Origin: Enterobacteriaceae bacterium UBA5654
Lineage (GTDB): Bacteria; Pseudomonadota; Gammaproteobacteria; Enterobacterales; Enterobacteriaceae
Reading direction: 5' to 3'
Assembly (NCBI GenBank): GCA_002421005.1
Contig: DIJC01000004.1
Coordinates: 248,001 to 312,000 of the forward strand
DNA length: 64,000 nt
The position numbers and the translations under genes are program-made. The notes beneath the pieces are model-generated. The model made no database searches. It saw nothing but the letters and a program-made list of their open reading frames with translations, and was not told the DNA's origin. The first letter of the stretch is position 1; each line of letters starts with the position of its first letter. Positions 26,001 to 34,296 of the stretch are shown here, one piece after another.

Positions 26001-26992
26001 CCAGCCGTACGCAACTGGTGTGGATCACCGCCGACGGCAACCCTCTGAAGTTTGTGATGCGCAGCGAGCTCGGCAATGGCCCTCTTGCGTTACCACAAAA
26101 AAATAGTGCTGAGATGATCAAATCATCCGGGACAGCCTCTCAAAATGAGAGCTATGCGAGTGCAATGGTTAACCCGGCAGAGTCCCCTGATAAAAAGAAA
26201 TTGGGGTCAGTGAAACGTTATCTGTATTCTCCTTTTACATTCGACACAAATGTTCTGCTCTACGATTCCCTTGCCAAATTTATCGACAGTGAAAACGATT
26301 ATTATATAGTCTTTGTAAGTGAGAAGCAGAAAGAACAATTTTACAATCAGCTAAATGAAGAAGAGGAGTTGATTAAAGAAATTACTCTTGTAAAAATGAA
26401 TGAATCAGGAAGAACTCATAGCATGAATGAGGTAGAACATTATTATAAAGAGTTTAAAACCTTCCACATGTCGTACGAAAAATACCACTTTGAACCTGGC
26501 GATAATGCGACAATTGTTCATGTTCTTGGTCATGGCGATGCAGGAGATGATGGGTTGGCGCCTTCACCCTATGCAAAATTACGTTCTTATAAATATCCGC
26601 TAGAAATAATTCCGCAAATGAAAAAAATGCAACTTCCAATTGATGCAATTATCAAACTTGATTTTTGCTGGAGTGGTGCAGGTAAGAGACCAGAAGGGAA
26701 CACTGCTGATGAACTGACTCAGGCGTTTCATCTTGGCAGGATAACAGAACTGGTCCAGGGTGAAGAGCCTTGCTTTCTTGATGCTTTCATTGGTGAGTTT
26801 AATGAGTATTTCCCGGAGTTTGTTGGAGAAGTTCATGGATATATTGGAACAGTGCTGACATACCGTAAAAATATAATGAATGAGAAAGTAAATACCGGGA
26901 AACCACATTTTTCCGTTGCTGTCGCACCGGATGAAGGCGCTGATGAATTATTTTTTAGAAAATCAGACATGCGAATTATAAGAAAAGTATAG
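22970..26992 (+). CDS. tssM: 5'-truncated TssM fused to a caspase-like C-terminal domain
   Basis: Frame of 1340 codons. Residues about 6-1045 are TssM (IcmF-family type VI secretion membrane protein): a cytoplasmic region (KVRLLLVMGNQDDV...), one TM helix at about 308-331 (VLRLLLLSLIVLWGAGTLL), the periplasmic part with VVPGMFTRQAWEEQV, and the final DGNPLKFVMRSELGNGPLAL block. The first two TM helices are missing, lost at the tccC junction; the ATG is an accident of tccC codons. Where TssM should end with about ten more residues it continues into a linker (1046-1079) and a domain of about 260 aa. This domain has HVLGHGDAG (His1188) and LDFCWSGAG (Cys1233), the spacing and DxCxSG signature of clan CD caspase/metacaspase-like peptidases. 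That part is AT-richer. No other T6SS gene is present. Confidence 0.85.
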   Translation: MSTTRWLTEKAFDFAGKSGLYFQWGQKKAESAAPLTNPVIGEEDGDEPVFSEDVVSEHLRFRYGRRWKRKVRLLLVMGNQDDVHKAAPGLCHDLWQEGDGNVLIYGGDAQSLPDEIFLSKLKRLRPDHPLDVIIQVMNTSTLPTDSERDAFLRCRQKADHLLGWQAPVWLWLTDKATGAQPDAETAPAGVIFGPDGPVKEADEAFSTLAQRLQKVGMAQILNNPAHDGLLQLSSRLRHDLKASLTVLLSGLMQGSAALRLRGVMFSPELAIAGMVPNTHLATPPWKAVIDDCDAVSGRKLGFNGLKVLRLLLLSLIVLWGAGTLLSLIVNRTQIYQAQETARQAADIAKPLAKRLHNQLVLQQSIARLQHCEAIGAPWYARFSLNQDSDTLAALWPLYAKNNALLMRDATADYLRQQLNAFVQLPPASDARTQGTQHTWDVLKSYLMLARPDKADAGWLAKNVLVAWPKRQNVPDGTWQDLAPKLLGFYAQNLPAHPEWKIKPDAELISTVRQILLRQIGQRNAESGLYQDMLKRVASNWPDLTLADMTGDTDASTVFSTDEVVPGMFTRQAWEEQVQDAINEVVKTRRDEIDWVLTDKTHQTGSDISPEALKARLTERYFTDFGNAWLNMVNSIQWQEATSLSEAIAQLNLIGDVRQSPVVALMNTLAWQGKTGQKGEALADSIVDSAKKLIGQKKNARQFIEQAQGPKGPLDGVFGPLMGLMEGKEGTGSNGNLSFQSWLARVTQVRLKLQQVTSAPDPQAMSQMLAQTVFQGKAIDLTDTRDYGSLVAASLGQEWNGFGQSLFVQPLDLAWRQVLAPAAGSLNARWQTTIVAQWNKAFAGRYPFKATGSDASLPLLAQFLRSDSGRITTFLKTNLGGILHQEGNRWVVDPCASQGTVVSPDFLRAINQLAELSDIVFSQGEAGVHFELMARPSRDVARVQLNLDEQHLDYFNQMESWQSFTWPGNTWYPGVSLSWRSVNSGMQLYANNQGNWGFIRLLDRALITPLDASRTQLVWITADGNPLKFVMRSELGNGPLALPQKNSAEMIKSSGTASQNESYASAMVNPAESPDKKKLGSVKRYLYSPFTFDTNVLLYDSLAKFIDSENDYYIVFVSEKQKEQFYNQLNEEEELIKEITLVKMNESGRTHSMNEVEHYYKEFKTFHMSYEKYHFEPGDNATIVHVLGHGDAGDDGLAPSPYAKLRSYKYPLEIIPQMKKMQLPIDAIIKLDFCWSGAGKRPEGNTADELTQAFHLGRITELVQGEEPCFLDAFIGEFNEYFPEFVGEVHGYIGTVLTYRKNIMNEKVNTGKPHFSVAVAPDEGADELFFRKSDMRIIRKV

Positions 26993-27233
26993 ATTCAGTG
27001 TTTTCCGTTACGGAGAAGTAAGTTCTCATCTCCATGGAAACCAAAGGCGGGTTTTATGAGCGGGTGTGTGATACGTCGAAACAGTCAGAAAAAACGCTCT
27101 GGCGCACTGGTGCGCATAATGTATATTATGTTAAATACGATTTCATATCGCTGCGCCATTGCTGGCGTCCCGTCTTTCTTGTAACCTTCCCTGGCCCCTC
27201 TGACAATAACAACCTGAAATCACCGGACTCCAC

Positions 27234-28562
27234 ATGCCTGCTCATTTTTCTCACGCCCATCCGGGTAAACGGTTAAGTGCATTAGTTGGCTGTGCGCTTC
27301 TTCTTGCCAGTTGCACGTCTAAACCACCGAAAACGCTGGTGACGCCGCTTCCACCGGTGGCTAAACAGCCACTGCCGGATAAACCGGTACGTAACAATGA
27401 ACCCGTGCGCGGCGTCTGGTTAACGACCGTGTCCCGACTCGACTGGCCACCGCTGACGTCAGTTAATGGCGGCAGCGCCGCCAGCCGGATCAGCCAACAG
27501 CAAAATGCGCTGCGTAACAAGCTGGATCATTTGCAAAGCCTCGGTATCAATACCGTCTTCTTTCAGGTCAAGCCTGACGGTACCGCCCTGTGGCCGTCTA
27601 AAATTTTACCCTGGTCAGATATGCTGACCGGCAAAATTGGTGAAGATCCGGGTTATGACCCGCTTCAGTTTATGCTGGATGAAGCGCACAAACGCGGGAT
27701 GAAAGTTCACGCCTGGTTTAATCCCTACCGCGTGTCGGTTAATACAAAACCGGGAACAATTCGCGAGCTGAATAACACGCTGTCATTACATCCGGCCAGC
27801 GTTTTCGTGCTGCATCGCGACTGGATCCGCACCGCTGGCGATCGCTTTGTGCTCGACCCTGGCATCCCGGAGGCGCGCGATTGGATCACCAGTATCATCG
27901 CTGAAGTCGTGGCCCGATATCCCGTAGACGGCGTGCAGTTCGACGATTATTTTTATACCGAAACCCCCGGTTCTGCGCTGAATGATGCCGGAACGTTCAG
28001 TCAATATGGTCAGGGATTCGCTTCCAAAGCCGACTGGCGACGTAACAATACGCAGCTGCTTATCGAACAAGTTTCCAGAACAATCAAACAGTTAAATCCT
28101 GACGTTGAATTTGGCGTGAGTCCCGCTGGCGTATGGCGTAATCGCTCTTTTGATCCCGCCGGTTCAGACACACGCGGCGCGGCTGCTTATGATGAATCCT
28201 ATGCCGATACTCGCCGCTGGGTGCAGGACGGTCTGCTGGATTATATTGCGCCGCAGATTTACTGGCCCTTTTCTCGCAGCGCCGCGCGTTACGATGTGCT
28301 GGCAAAATGGTGGGCAGATGTGGTGAAGCCCACCAATACGCGGCTCTATATTGGCATTGCTCTGTATAAAATCGGCGAGCCTGCCAAAAATGAACCGGAC
28401 TGGATGGTTGACGGCGGCGTACCGGAATTGAAAAAGCAACTCGATCTTAATGAGGCCGTACCGCAGATTAACGGTACGATTTTGTTTCGTGAAGGCTATC
28501 TCGATCAACCCCAGACCAGAAAAGCCGTAAGCTATTTGAAAGGTCGATGGGGTAATCAGTAG
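27234..28562 (+). CDS. digH: DigH/YddW glycosyl hydrolase-like lipoprotein
   Basis: Protein of 442 aa of the GHL10 family; DigH in Escherichia cleaves denuded peptidoglycan glycans at the septum. A lipoprotein signal ends in LLASC (Cys27). The barrel shows RGVWLTTVSRLDWP, GMKVHAWFNPYRVS, VDGVQFDDYFY and the late LDYIAPQIYWPF segment typical of the family. The start at 27234 gives a proper basic n-region. The gene follows the toxin/T6SS remnant and marks the return to backbone. Confidence 0.9.
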   Translation: MPAHFSHAHPGKRLSALVGCALLLASCTSKPPKTLVTPLPPVAKQPLPDKPVRNNEPVRGVWLTTVSRLDWPPLTSVNGGSAASRISQQQNALRNKLDHLQSLGINTVFFQVKPDGTALWPSKILPWSDMLTGKIGEDPGYDPLQFMLDEAHKRGMKVHAWFNPYRVSVNTKPGTIRELNNTLSLHPASVFVLHRDWIRTAGDRFVLDPGIPEARDWITSIIAEVVARYPVDGVQFDDYFYTETPGSALNDAGTFSQYGQGFASKADWRRNNTQLLIEQVSRTIKQLNPDVEFGVSPAGVWRNRSFDPAGSDTRGAAAYDESYADTRRWVQDGLLDYIAPQIYWPFSRSAARYDVLAKWWADVVKPTNTRLYIGIALYKIGEPAKNEPDWMVDGGVPELKKQLDLNEAVPQINGTILFREGYLDQPQTRKAVSYLKGRWGNQ

Positions 28563-28570
28563 ACATCAGG

Positions 28571-29302
28571 TTATGCGTTGTGAAACGCGACGGCAAACCC
28601 CTGCTCCTGCCAGTGCGTCAGCTGCTCCTGCTGACGCCGGGATAACCCCTTTCCCGTCCATAAAAAAATATGCTGACCGGGAAACATTTCCGGGCGCGGC
28701 GATTCCAGCGCTTCGGCCAGCACGGTAATGTGCCAGCCCTGCTGGGAGAGACGCCAGGCCTCGAGCCACAGCCGGGTGTGATCGTCACTGCCCCACCCCA
28801 TCAGCAGCGCCTCTTTGCCTGGATTTTGACGGGACGCAGCAAGGCTTAGCACCGCATAATCAATCAAAATGCCATCCAGCAAACTGCACATCGTTCGGGC
28901 GGTGTTTTGATCAAGGCTAAGGCGTTGACGCACCGGCACAAAAATGTGATCGATAAGGGCGGCCGCAGAATGCTCGCGCCCTATTTCCTGAATCTTGCTG
29001 CGCAGGCTGGCCGGATGCACATGTCTTAGCACCGCCATCATCTCTTCCTGAAGAGACACCCATGTATCAGGCGCTTCCACTATATTATCTTCCAGCAATG
29101 CTTTGACCTTCCCGACCGGAACGCCGCTATCAACCCAGCGTTTAATTTCTTTAATACGCAGAATGTCGTCTTCATCAAACTGGCGATGCCCACCGGTGCT
29201 GCGCTGTGGTTTGAGCAATCCATAACGACGCTGCCATGCACGCAGCGTGACGGGATTGATTCCACATCGTTCGGCGACATCACCAATACTGTAAAAGGCC
29301 AT
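28571..29302 (-). CDS. bluR: MerR-type repressor BluR
   Basis: Regulator of 243 aa: MerR winged helix (residues 1-70: YSIGDVAERCGINPVTLRAW ... TGGHRQFDEDD) and a C-terminal cobalamin-binding-like domain that lacks the B12 His motif. In Escherichia BluR (YcgE) represses ycgZ-ymgA-ariR and is relieved by the blue-light receptor BluF. The neighbouring genes here are the same. A matching palindrome lies in its own upstream region, suggesting autoregulation. Confidence 0.92.
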   Translation of the reverse strand: MAFYSIGDVAERCGINPVTLRAWQRRYGLLKPQRSTGGHRQFDEDDILRIKEIKRWVDSGVPVGKVKALLEDNIVEAPDTWVSLQEEMMAVLRHVHPASLRSKIQEIGREHSAAALIDHIFVPVRQRLSLDQNTARTMCSLLDGILIDYAVLSLAASRQNPGKEALLMGWGSDDHTRLWLEAWRLSQQGWHITVLAEALESPRPEMFPGQHIFLWTGKGLSRRQQEQLTHWQEQGFAVAFHNA

Positions 29303-29328
29303 TCATCTTCTCATCCTTTTAACTCATA

Positions 29329-29390
29329 TGTACAAGTTTAAAACGAACTAAGAAAAAATGCTTGTACAATATTTTTTAAATTGTACAAGC
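29329..29390. promoter_or_regulatory. BluR/MlrA-type operators upstream of bluR
   Basis: A perfect inverted repeat GCTTGTACAAT (29360-29370) / ATTGTACAAGC (29380-29390) with a 9-bp spacer, plus a third TGTACAAGT half-site at 29329-29337. The same TGTACAAGT word forms the palindrome upstream of ycgZ, so BluR is the likely binder. Confidence 0.8.
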
Positions 29391-29525
29391 ATAAACCTGT
29401 TGTTTAATAAGCATATTTTTTATCAGGATATAATCGGGATGTGGTAAATGAGTAGAATGGTGTACAGCGAGACGGGGAAAATCAGGAGCGCGTGCCGATT
29501 TTTTATCAGCACGCTGTGGGCAAAA

Positions 29526-30743
29526 CTACAGGCCGGTTTTCTTTTCCGGCCAGGCGACAGCAGGGATACCCGCTAATTCCGGGCGGGCAAAAAGGTGACC
29601 CTGGAACAATGAAATGCCCGCCGATTCCAGCCACATCCACTCTTCCGCCTTCTCAACGCCGACCGCCGAAACGAGGATTTCAAGCGAGGTACAACATTTG
29701 ATAATCGCCTGCACGATTGCCTGTCGGGGGCCGCTTTTATGCACGTCTTTAATCAGATCGCGGGTGATTTTAATGCGGTCTGGCTGAAACTGTGCCAGCA
29801 GTAAAAGCCCGGCGAAGCCCGCGCCGAAGTGGTCGATAGCAACCCGAATGCCTGCAGCTTTCAACTGCCTGACCGCATCGGTGAATTCATCAAGCCGGGA
29901 AATAATCTCGCTTTCAGTGAAATCAACGATAATCTGTTCCGGGATTAGCCCATTGGCCTCAATCTCCTGCAACAGAAACTGCACCGCATTGGGGACTTTA
30001 ACCAGCGTCATCGGCAACAAATTAACCGTCAGACTCTGCTCACCAATCTGTAGCCCGCGTGCCATTGCAAACGCCACTTTTTTACTTTTCAGATCGGCCT
30101 CATACGTCGCATCACCGGTCAGCCCTTCAAACCAGGCCTGCGGCGACCCGCCTGCGGGCGTGCGCAACAACGCTTCAAATGAAACAATTTCCTGGGCGAG
30201 TGGATCGATGATTGGCTGAAAAGCAAATGTACAATTATCACTGCCATCAATGGCTAAGGCCGGACGAACGGCATTATCGTCAGAAATGAAATCCCAGGTA
30301 TCACCGGAAGGAATTTCGAAATAATTCTCTTTTTCTCTCGCTTCAACAAAGGTACGGAAAAACTGCAGCGCGCGGTCATCGTAGGTGAGCTGGTATTTAG
30401 AGGTGCCTTTGTCCAGTACGGACTGGAGTACCTCGTCTCTGTCATACTCCCGCAGATCGAAAAGCTCCATCCCGGCCTTACCAAACCGCCGTGACGGTGA
30501 GTAATCGCACATCAGCTCGACCACGTTGTAGTGGCGGTCATCTTCACAGATATGATGATAAATAGGGAAGATTGTCTCTTCCGGGCCTTCAAGTAACTGG
30601 AAAAAATGCGTGCCGTTAAAGAGTAAGATCCCGGTGACGCCATTTTGACTATTTTTTTCGTTTGCCGCAGCGACCATGTCTTCCAGTAGCTTCACTGGAA
30701 CGTCATCGCACATATGGCTGCGGTAAATAATGGTGGTGAGCAT
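29526..30743 (-). CDS. bluF: blue-light receptor BluF (BLUF-EAL)
   Basis: Protein of 405 aa. An N-terminal BLUF flavin-binding domain (residues 1-95) has Tyr7 (IIYRSH), the NGVTGILL segment and Gln49 in FFQLLEG, the photocycle residues. A C-terminal EAL domain (about 165-400) is degenerate: AIDHFGAGF in place of DDFGTG and SAVGVEKAE in place of AEGVET. It therefore should not hydrolyse c-di-GMP; in Escherichia BluF binds BluR in the light and lifts repression. Same strand as bluR. Confidence 0.93.
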   Translation of the reverse strand: MLTTIIYRSHMCDDVPVKLLEDMVAAANEKNSQNGVTGILLFNGTHFFQLLEGPEETIFPIYHHICEDDRHYNVVELMCDYSPSRRFGKAGMELFDLREYDRDEVLQSVLDKGTSKYQLTYDDRALQFFRTFVEAREKENYFEIPSGDTWDFISDDNAVRPALAIDGSDNCTFAFQPIIDPLAQEIVSFEALLRTPAGGSPQAWFEGLTGDATYEADLKSKKVAFAMARGLQIGEQSLTVNLLPMTLVKVPNAVQFLLQEIEANGLIPEQIIVDFTESEIISRLDEFTDAVRQLKAAGIRVAIDHFGAGFAGLLLLAQFQPDRIKITRDLIKDVHKSGPRQAIVQAIIKCCTSLEILVSAVGVEKAEEWMWLESAGISLFQGHLFARPELAGIPAVAWPEKKTGL

Positions 30744-31080
30744 GAAGGTTCCAAAGAGACGAGTTTATGAGCAGTCACATTAACAGAAACTGGTCTTTAG
30801 ATCTTGTATTCTCTCACTTTAGTGTCACATCGATTTTACATAAGGCACGTTTTTTTTCGCCAGCCTGGCTCTTAACGTCCTGTCAATTTATGAACCTTGT
30901 ACAGCATTTGCGAAAATAATCTTAGGCTGCTTAGCATTGTAACCTTATGAAAATATTAACTAATAATTAAGATTCTGAAAAATTTATGCTAACTTGTACA
31001 ATTAGCTATGTACAAGTTTGATGATTTTGTATAACTTTGTTCACACAGTTAGTAAATTCTTAATTATCCAGGAGTGACAT
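30744..31080. promoter_or_regulatory. bluF/ycgZ divergent control region with BluR operator
   Basis: This 337-bp gap carries ACTTGTACA (30992-31000) and TGTACAAGT (31009-31017), an inverted repeat with an 8-bp spacer, on the ycgZ side, and a single CTTGTACA half-site at 30896-30903 nearer bluF. The palindrome is the likely BluR operator for the ycgZ operon, about 65 bp before its ATG. AGGAG at 31070 is the ycgZ ribosome-binding site. Confidence 0.8.
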
Positions 31081-31320
31081 ATGCGTCAGAACGGTTATGT
31101 TCCAGATACAGCTAATGCCATTGCCCGTTATTTCAATAAAGCCGCCCTGCCGACACAACAGGAAACGCTGGGCGAGATTGTTCGGGAAATTCTTTTGGAC
31201 GGTCGCAGTCTGAACCGTAAGGCCATCTGTACGAAATTGCTTAGCCGACTGGAGCTGGCATCCGATCCTGAAGAGGAAAGCCACTACCATACCCTGATTG
31301 GTCTGTTATTTGACCGTTGA
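31081..31320 (+). CDS. ycgZ: YcgZ, two-component connector-type small protein
   Basis: Protein of 79 aa, mostly helical (AIARYFNKAALPTQQETLGEIVREILLDG...). It is the first gene of the BluR-regulated ycgZ-ymgA-ariR set, whose products modulate Rcs signalling, biofilm and acid resistance in Escherichia. A good AGGAG precedes the start. Confidence 0.88.
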   Translation: MRQNGYVPDTANAIARYFNKAALPTQQETLGEIVREILLDGRSLNRKAICTKLLSRLELASDPEEESHYHTLIGLLFDR

Positions 31321-31476
31321 GTAAGCAATAGATGATGGGTGATTCGAGTCAATTCTGGCAGAAGTTATTTCGCCTGTTTTAACAGGCCAGGCAGCATCCA
31401 GCTCGCCTCTTCGACCAGAAAAATGACTTCCTGCCGCGTTCTGCTTCTGAACCGTGCGGCAACCAGAGATGCAGTT

Positions 31477-31776
31477 ATGAAAAGAAGTGAAATTGAGCAA
31501 TTAACAGACGAAATCATCGGAGAAGCTGTGTTATCGCTCCTGACCGAAAACAGCCCGATTAACCTTCAGGCTCTGGTGATGCGCCTGCAATCCATGGAAG
31601 CGAGTGCTTCAGACTATCAGCGGCAGGATATTATTGCCCGTGTGATCGCTGAAGTTACCCGTAATTCGTCAGAAGCACGTCGTCATGCGGCCAACGAATC
31701 AGGGAAATGGGACAGCGATAACGTCCATCAGTTATTTGGCAATCGCCAGCCGACAAGCAACAGAAAAAAACATTAA
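31477..31776 (+). CDS. ymgA: YmgA-like connector protein
   Basis: Protein of 99 aa (MKRSEIEQLTDEIIGEAVLSLLTE...) with the same two-helix AriR-like core as its neighbours, a longer basic C-terminal tail and family position between ycgZ and ariR. The ATG at 31477 is preferred: the open frame upstream is not conserved-looking. The symbol rests on position and family. Confidence 0.75.
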   Translation: MKRSEIEQLTDEIIGEAVLSLLTENSPINLQALVMRLQSMEASASDYQRQDIIARVIAEVTRNSSEARRHAANESGKWDSDNVHQLFGNRQPTSNRKKH

Positions 31777-31812
31777 CAGCCAACAGATACCTTTTAACAG
31801 CGGAGTTATTTT

Positions 31813-32091
31813 ATGAGTCAGGCATTGCAAGAAGAATCAGCAGCATATCCCGAACTGCCGAATACCGCTCTGTCTCAGTATTTCCGCACCGCCGGTGATA
31901 AACTGGCGGATGAAGCTGCGATGCTTGGTAGCGCCATTCGCATCATTCTTGCTTCCGGTGGTCAGTTGACCAATAAAGCGATCATCCTTCAGTTGATTCA
32001 CATGGTTGAACGTACCGATGATGTGGTAACTGGCGATATCCTTCGCAAAACCCTGGAAATCATTGTCGACCACACCATTGACGATCTTTAA
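31813..32091 (+). CDS. ariR: AriR/YmgB regulator of acid resistance and biofilm
   Basis: Protein of 92 aa. The core helices (LADEAAMLGSAIRIILASGGQLTNKAIILQLIHMVERTDD) match AriR/YmgB, a dimeric connector protein that affects biofilm and acid resistance. AGCGGAG precedes the ATG. The ymgC gene that follows in Escherichia is not present here. Confidence 0.88.
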   Translation: MSQALQEESAAYPELPNTALSQYFRTAGDKLADEAAMLGSAIRIILASGGQLTNKAIILQLIHMVERTDDVVTGDILRKTLEIIVDHTIDDL

Positions 32092-32227
32092 TCACCGCCA
32101 CATTTTTTCTATTTAACAAATGATCGCGCCAGCATAATTTGAGATGATGCTGACATGCGCCTGAGGTTCGCGGCACCGAAGCGGACCTCTGATAAATGTA
32201 AGAGATCATTGAGAGTTAAATTCAGTT

Positions 32228-32890
32228 ATGGAAACCACGCCCGTAAACGTTCTGTCGGTATTTGATTTTGATGGAACCCTCACGCGTCATGACAGCTTCG
32301 TCCCTTTCCTGCGCTTTGCTTTTGGTAATCGCTATTTCATCCGCAAAGTGATGAAAATGACGCTGCCGACGCTTCGCTGTATGCGCCGTAAATTAACGCG
32401 CGACGAGTTAAAAGAAGTGCTGATCACTACCTTTCTGACCGACATTGATGAGCAGTGGCTGCGCGAGAAAGCAGAGAAATTTTGCCAGCTTTACTGGGAA
32501 AAGCTGATGCGCGCCAGCGGCCTGCTGGCGGTAGCAAACGAACGTGTTTCCGGCGCCGAAGTTACCCTGTGCTCCGCCTCACCTGAACTGGTGGTTCAAC
32601 CGTTTGCCAGTAAGCTTGGCGTAAAACTGATCGGCACCCAGCTCGAAGTGATAGACGGTAAACTTACCGGCAGGATCAGCGGTCATAATTGTCGCTGCAT
32701 CCAGAAAATTAACCGCCTTGAAAGCGTCTACGGTTCCCTGAGCCAGTATCATCTGCGCGCCTGGGGCGATACGCGCGGCGATTATGAACTCCTGACTGCC
32801 GCAAGAGACGCTCACTGGCGGCATTTTCATCCGGCATGGAGCCGTAGAAAATCGCCCCTGCAAATGCTTAAAGGCAGCCGCCTGAACTAA
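32228..32890 (+). CDS. HAD-IB family phosphatase
   Basis: Protein of 220 aa. Motif I FDFDGTLTRHD (residues 13-23) carries the nucleophile and acid Asp. Motif II is TLCSASPEL and motif III/IV is RAWGDTRGDYELL. This is the serine-phosphatase-like HAD-IB class that includes PgpC/YfhB and CicA; a basic C-terminus (WSRRKSPLQML) could contact the membrane. Substrate not determined. A terminator shared with terF follows. Confidence 0.82.
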   Translation: METTPVNVLSVFDFDGTLTRHDSFVPFLRFAFGNRYFIRKVMKMTLPTLRCMRRKLTRDELKEVLITTFLTDIDEQWLREKAEKFCQLYWEKLMRASGLLAVANERVSGAEVTLCSASPELVVQPFASKLGVKLIGTQLEVIDGKLTGRISGHNCRCIQKINRLESVYGSLSQYHLRAWGDTRGDYELLTAARDAHWRHFHPAWSRRKSPLQMLKGSRLN

Positions 32891-32903
32891 TAGCGCTGTA
32901 CAT

Positions 32904-32933
32904 AATAAAACGCCCCTTTCGGGGCGTTTTATT
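32904..32933. terminator. bidirectional terminator between HAD gene and terF
   Basis: AATAAAACGCCCC-TTTC-GGGGCGTTTTATT, a perfect 13-bp stem with A/T runs on both sides; its right end reaches the terF stop codon. Confidence 0.93.
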
Positions 32934-34176
32934 AAATGATATTTAATGATTTGGCCGCATCATGCCAGTCTTTAAATTCTTCAAGTAGCCGATCGTACAA
33001 CGTCTCATCGTTCATCTTCCTGAAGTCGTCGATGGCAAAGAAGTGACTGTTATCGACATTTCTCTCGGTAAAAGTATCCAGTTTTTCCAGGATGCCGTAA
33101 TTCGAACCACCGAGGCCGACAAATTTCCAGAAAATGGGATAATGTGCCGAGCGGCTAATCGCTTCTTTAATCTCGCGGGTTTTGCTGATCCCACCGTCGG
33201 TAATAAAAACCACATACACGGGTAACGTGGTGTCCTGGTAGAAATCGACAATCTCATTCATCACCGGTGGCTCGTTATTGACACCGCCCAGCTCCGGCAG
33301 ATTTTCCCACATGGATCGCGACGCGGATGACTGGATTTGCGCGATATAGCCCTTCAGGTTATCGAGCGTTACATCCGGGTATTTTTTATGCCGTTGGGCA
33401 AATCCCCAGACATCCATTGCCCCGTCGTCATCGAACTGAACGGCAAGAACGGCGATCCGGTCGAGCACCGCCTGCACATTGCCTTTACTGAACTGTCCTT
33501 TCATTGAGCCAGAGGCATCCAGCACAAATGCCACCCTCGCCTGCATGGATTGCAGTTTATGTTTGCTGAGGCTGACGGTGGCGTTTTTAGCAAGGCTGAC
33601 CAGCTGCGGGGCTTTTTCCTGCACTTTCTTTTCAAGGCTGATTTTCGCAGGCTCCGGGGCTGGCGTTGACGACGGCGCGGCGACGTCCACCCCGTAATGC
33701 ACCGCCAGCGGCTCAAGTCCGCCGTTAAATCCCTGGCCGATAGCTTTCAGTTTCCACTGCCCCTGATAGCGGTAGATTTCGGCCACAATCAGCGCTTTTT
33801 CCTGGCGACCCGCGATGTCCACGCTAAACTGGGCAACGTCATCTGCCCCCAGAGAAAGTCGACTAAGCTGGCCGAGAGTATCTTTACCCTCAATCACCAT
33901 CGTCAGGGCGATTTTTTGGATCCGCGCGGGGATATCAGCCAGGCGGATATGAAATTGCGCGCCTTGCGCGGAGGTCTGCATCCGCACCGCGCCTTCCGGC
34001 GAACTCAGGTTATTAAAAAAGATAAAGTCTTCGTCCCGGGCCACCTTACCGCTGGCATCAAGCAAAAAAGCAGAAGGATCGACTTCGCTGCTGAAGGTCG
34101 TGGAGGTCTGATAATTTAACGTCAACGTAAAACTGGAGGGGGTGATGATGAGATTTTGGCCTGCCTGAAGTTGCAT
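32932..34176 (-). CDS. terF: TerF, TerD-VWA fusion protein
   Basis: Protein of 414 aa: an N-terminal TerD-like domain (residues 1-180), a linker rich in Pro/Ala/Lys, then a VWA domain with the MIDAS motif DASGSMKGQ at about residue 220. The VWA domain could contact metals or partner proteins in the Ter membrane-associated complex. The ATG at 34174-34176 is chosen over an upstream in-frame start that runs through the terE terminator. terF is separated from terE by that terminator, so it has its own promoter or depends on read-through. Confidence 0.93.
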   Translation of the reverse strand: MQLQAGQNLIITPSSFTLTLNYQTSTTFSSEVDPSAFLLDASGKVARDEDFIFFNNLSSPEGAVRMQTSAQGAQFHIRLADIPARIQKIALTMVIEGKDTLGQLSRLSLGADDVAQFSVDIAGRQEKALIVAEIYRYQGQWKLKAIGQGFNGGLEPLAVHYGVDVAAPSSTPAPEPAKISLEKKVQEKAPQLVSLAKNATVSLSKHKLQSMQARVAFVLDASGSMKGQFSKGNVQAVLDRIAVLAVQFDDDGAMDVWGFAQRHKKYPDVTLDNLKGYIAQIQSSASRSMWENLPELGGVNNEPPVMNEIVDFYQDTTLPVYVVFITDGGISKTREIKEAISRSAHYPIFWKFVGLGGSNYGILEKLDTFTERNVDNSHFFAIDDFRKMNDETLYDRLLEEFKDWHDAAKSLNII

Positions 34177-34265
34177 ATGTTCATCCTTATGGCTTATCAG
34201 TCGGAATGCGATCGGCAAAAAACATAACGGTCGGAAACCGCGATCTTTTTTACATACCGGATAAA

Positions 34266-34290
34266 AAAACCCCGGCAGAACCGGGGTTTT
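34266..34290 (-). terminator. terminator at the end of the terZABCDE operon
   Basis: AAAACCCCGG / CCGGGGTTTT 10-bp stem with a 5-base loop, followed on the minus strand by a T-run, 7 bp after the terE stop. Confidence 0.92.
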
Positions 34291-34296
34291 GAACAC

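Noticed and set aside
20085..27000. Prophage explanation for the holin/endolysin region
   Set aside because: No integrase, terminase, capsid, tail or repressor gene is present; the neighbours are Tc-toxin and T6SS sequences.
27034..27276. 80-codon open frame before digH
   Set aside because: No ribosome-binding site, overlaps the digH start in another frame, and shows no domain-like composition.
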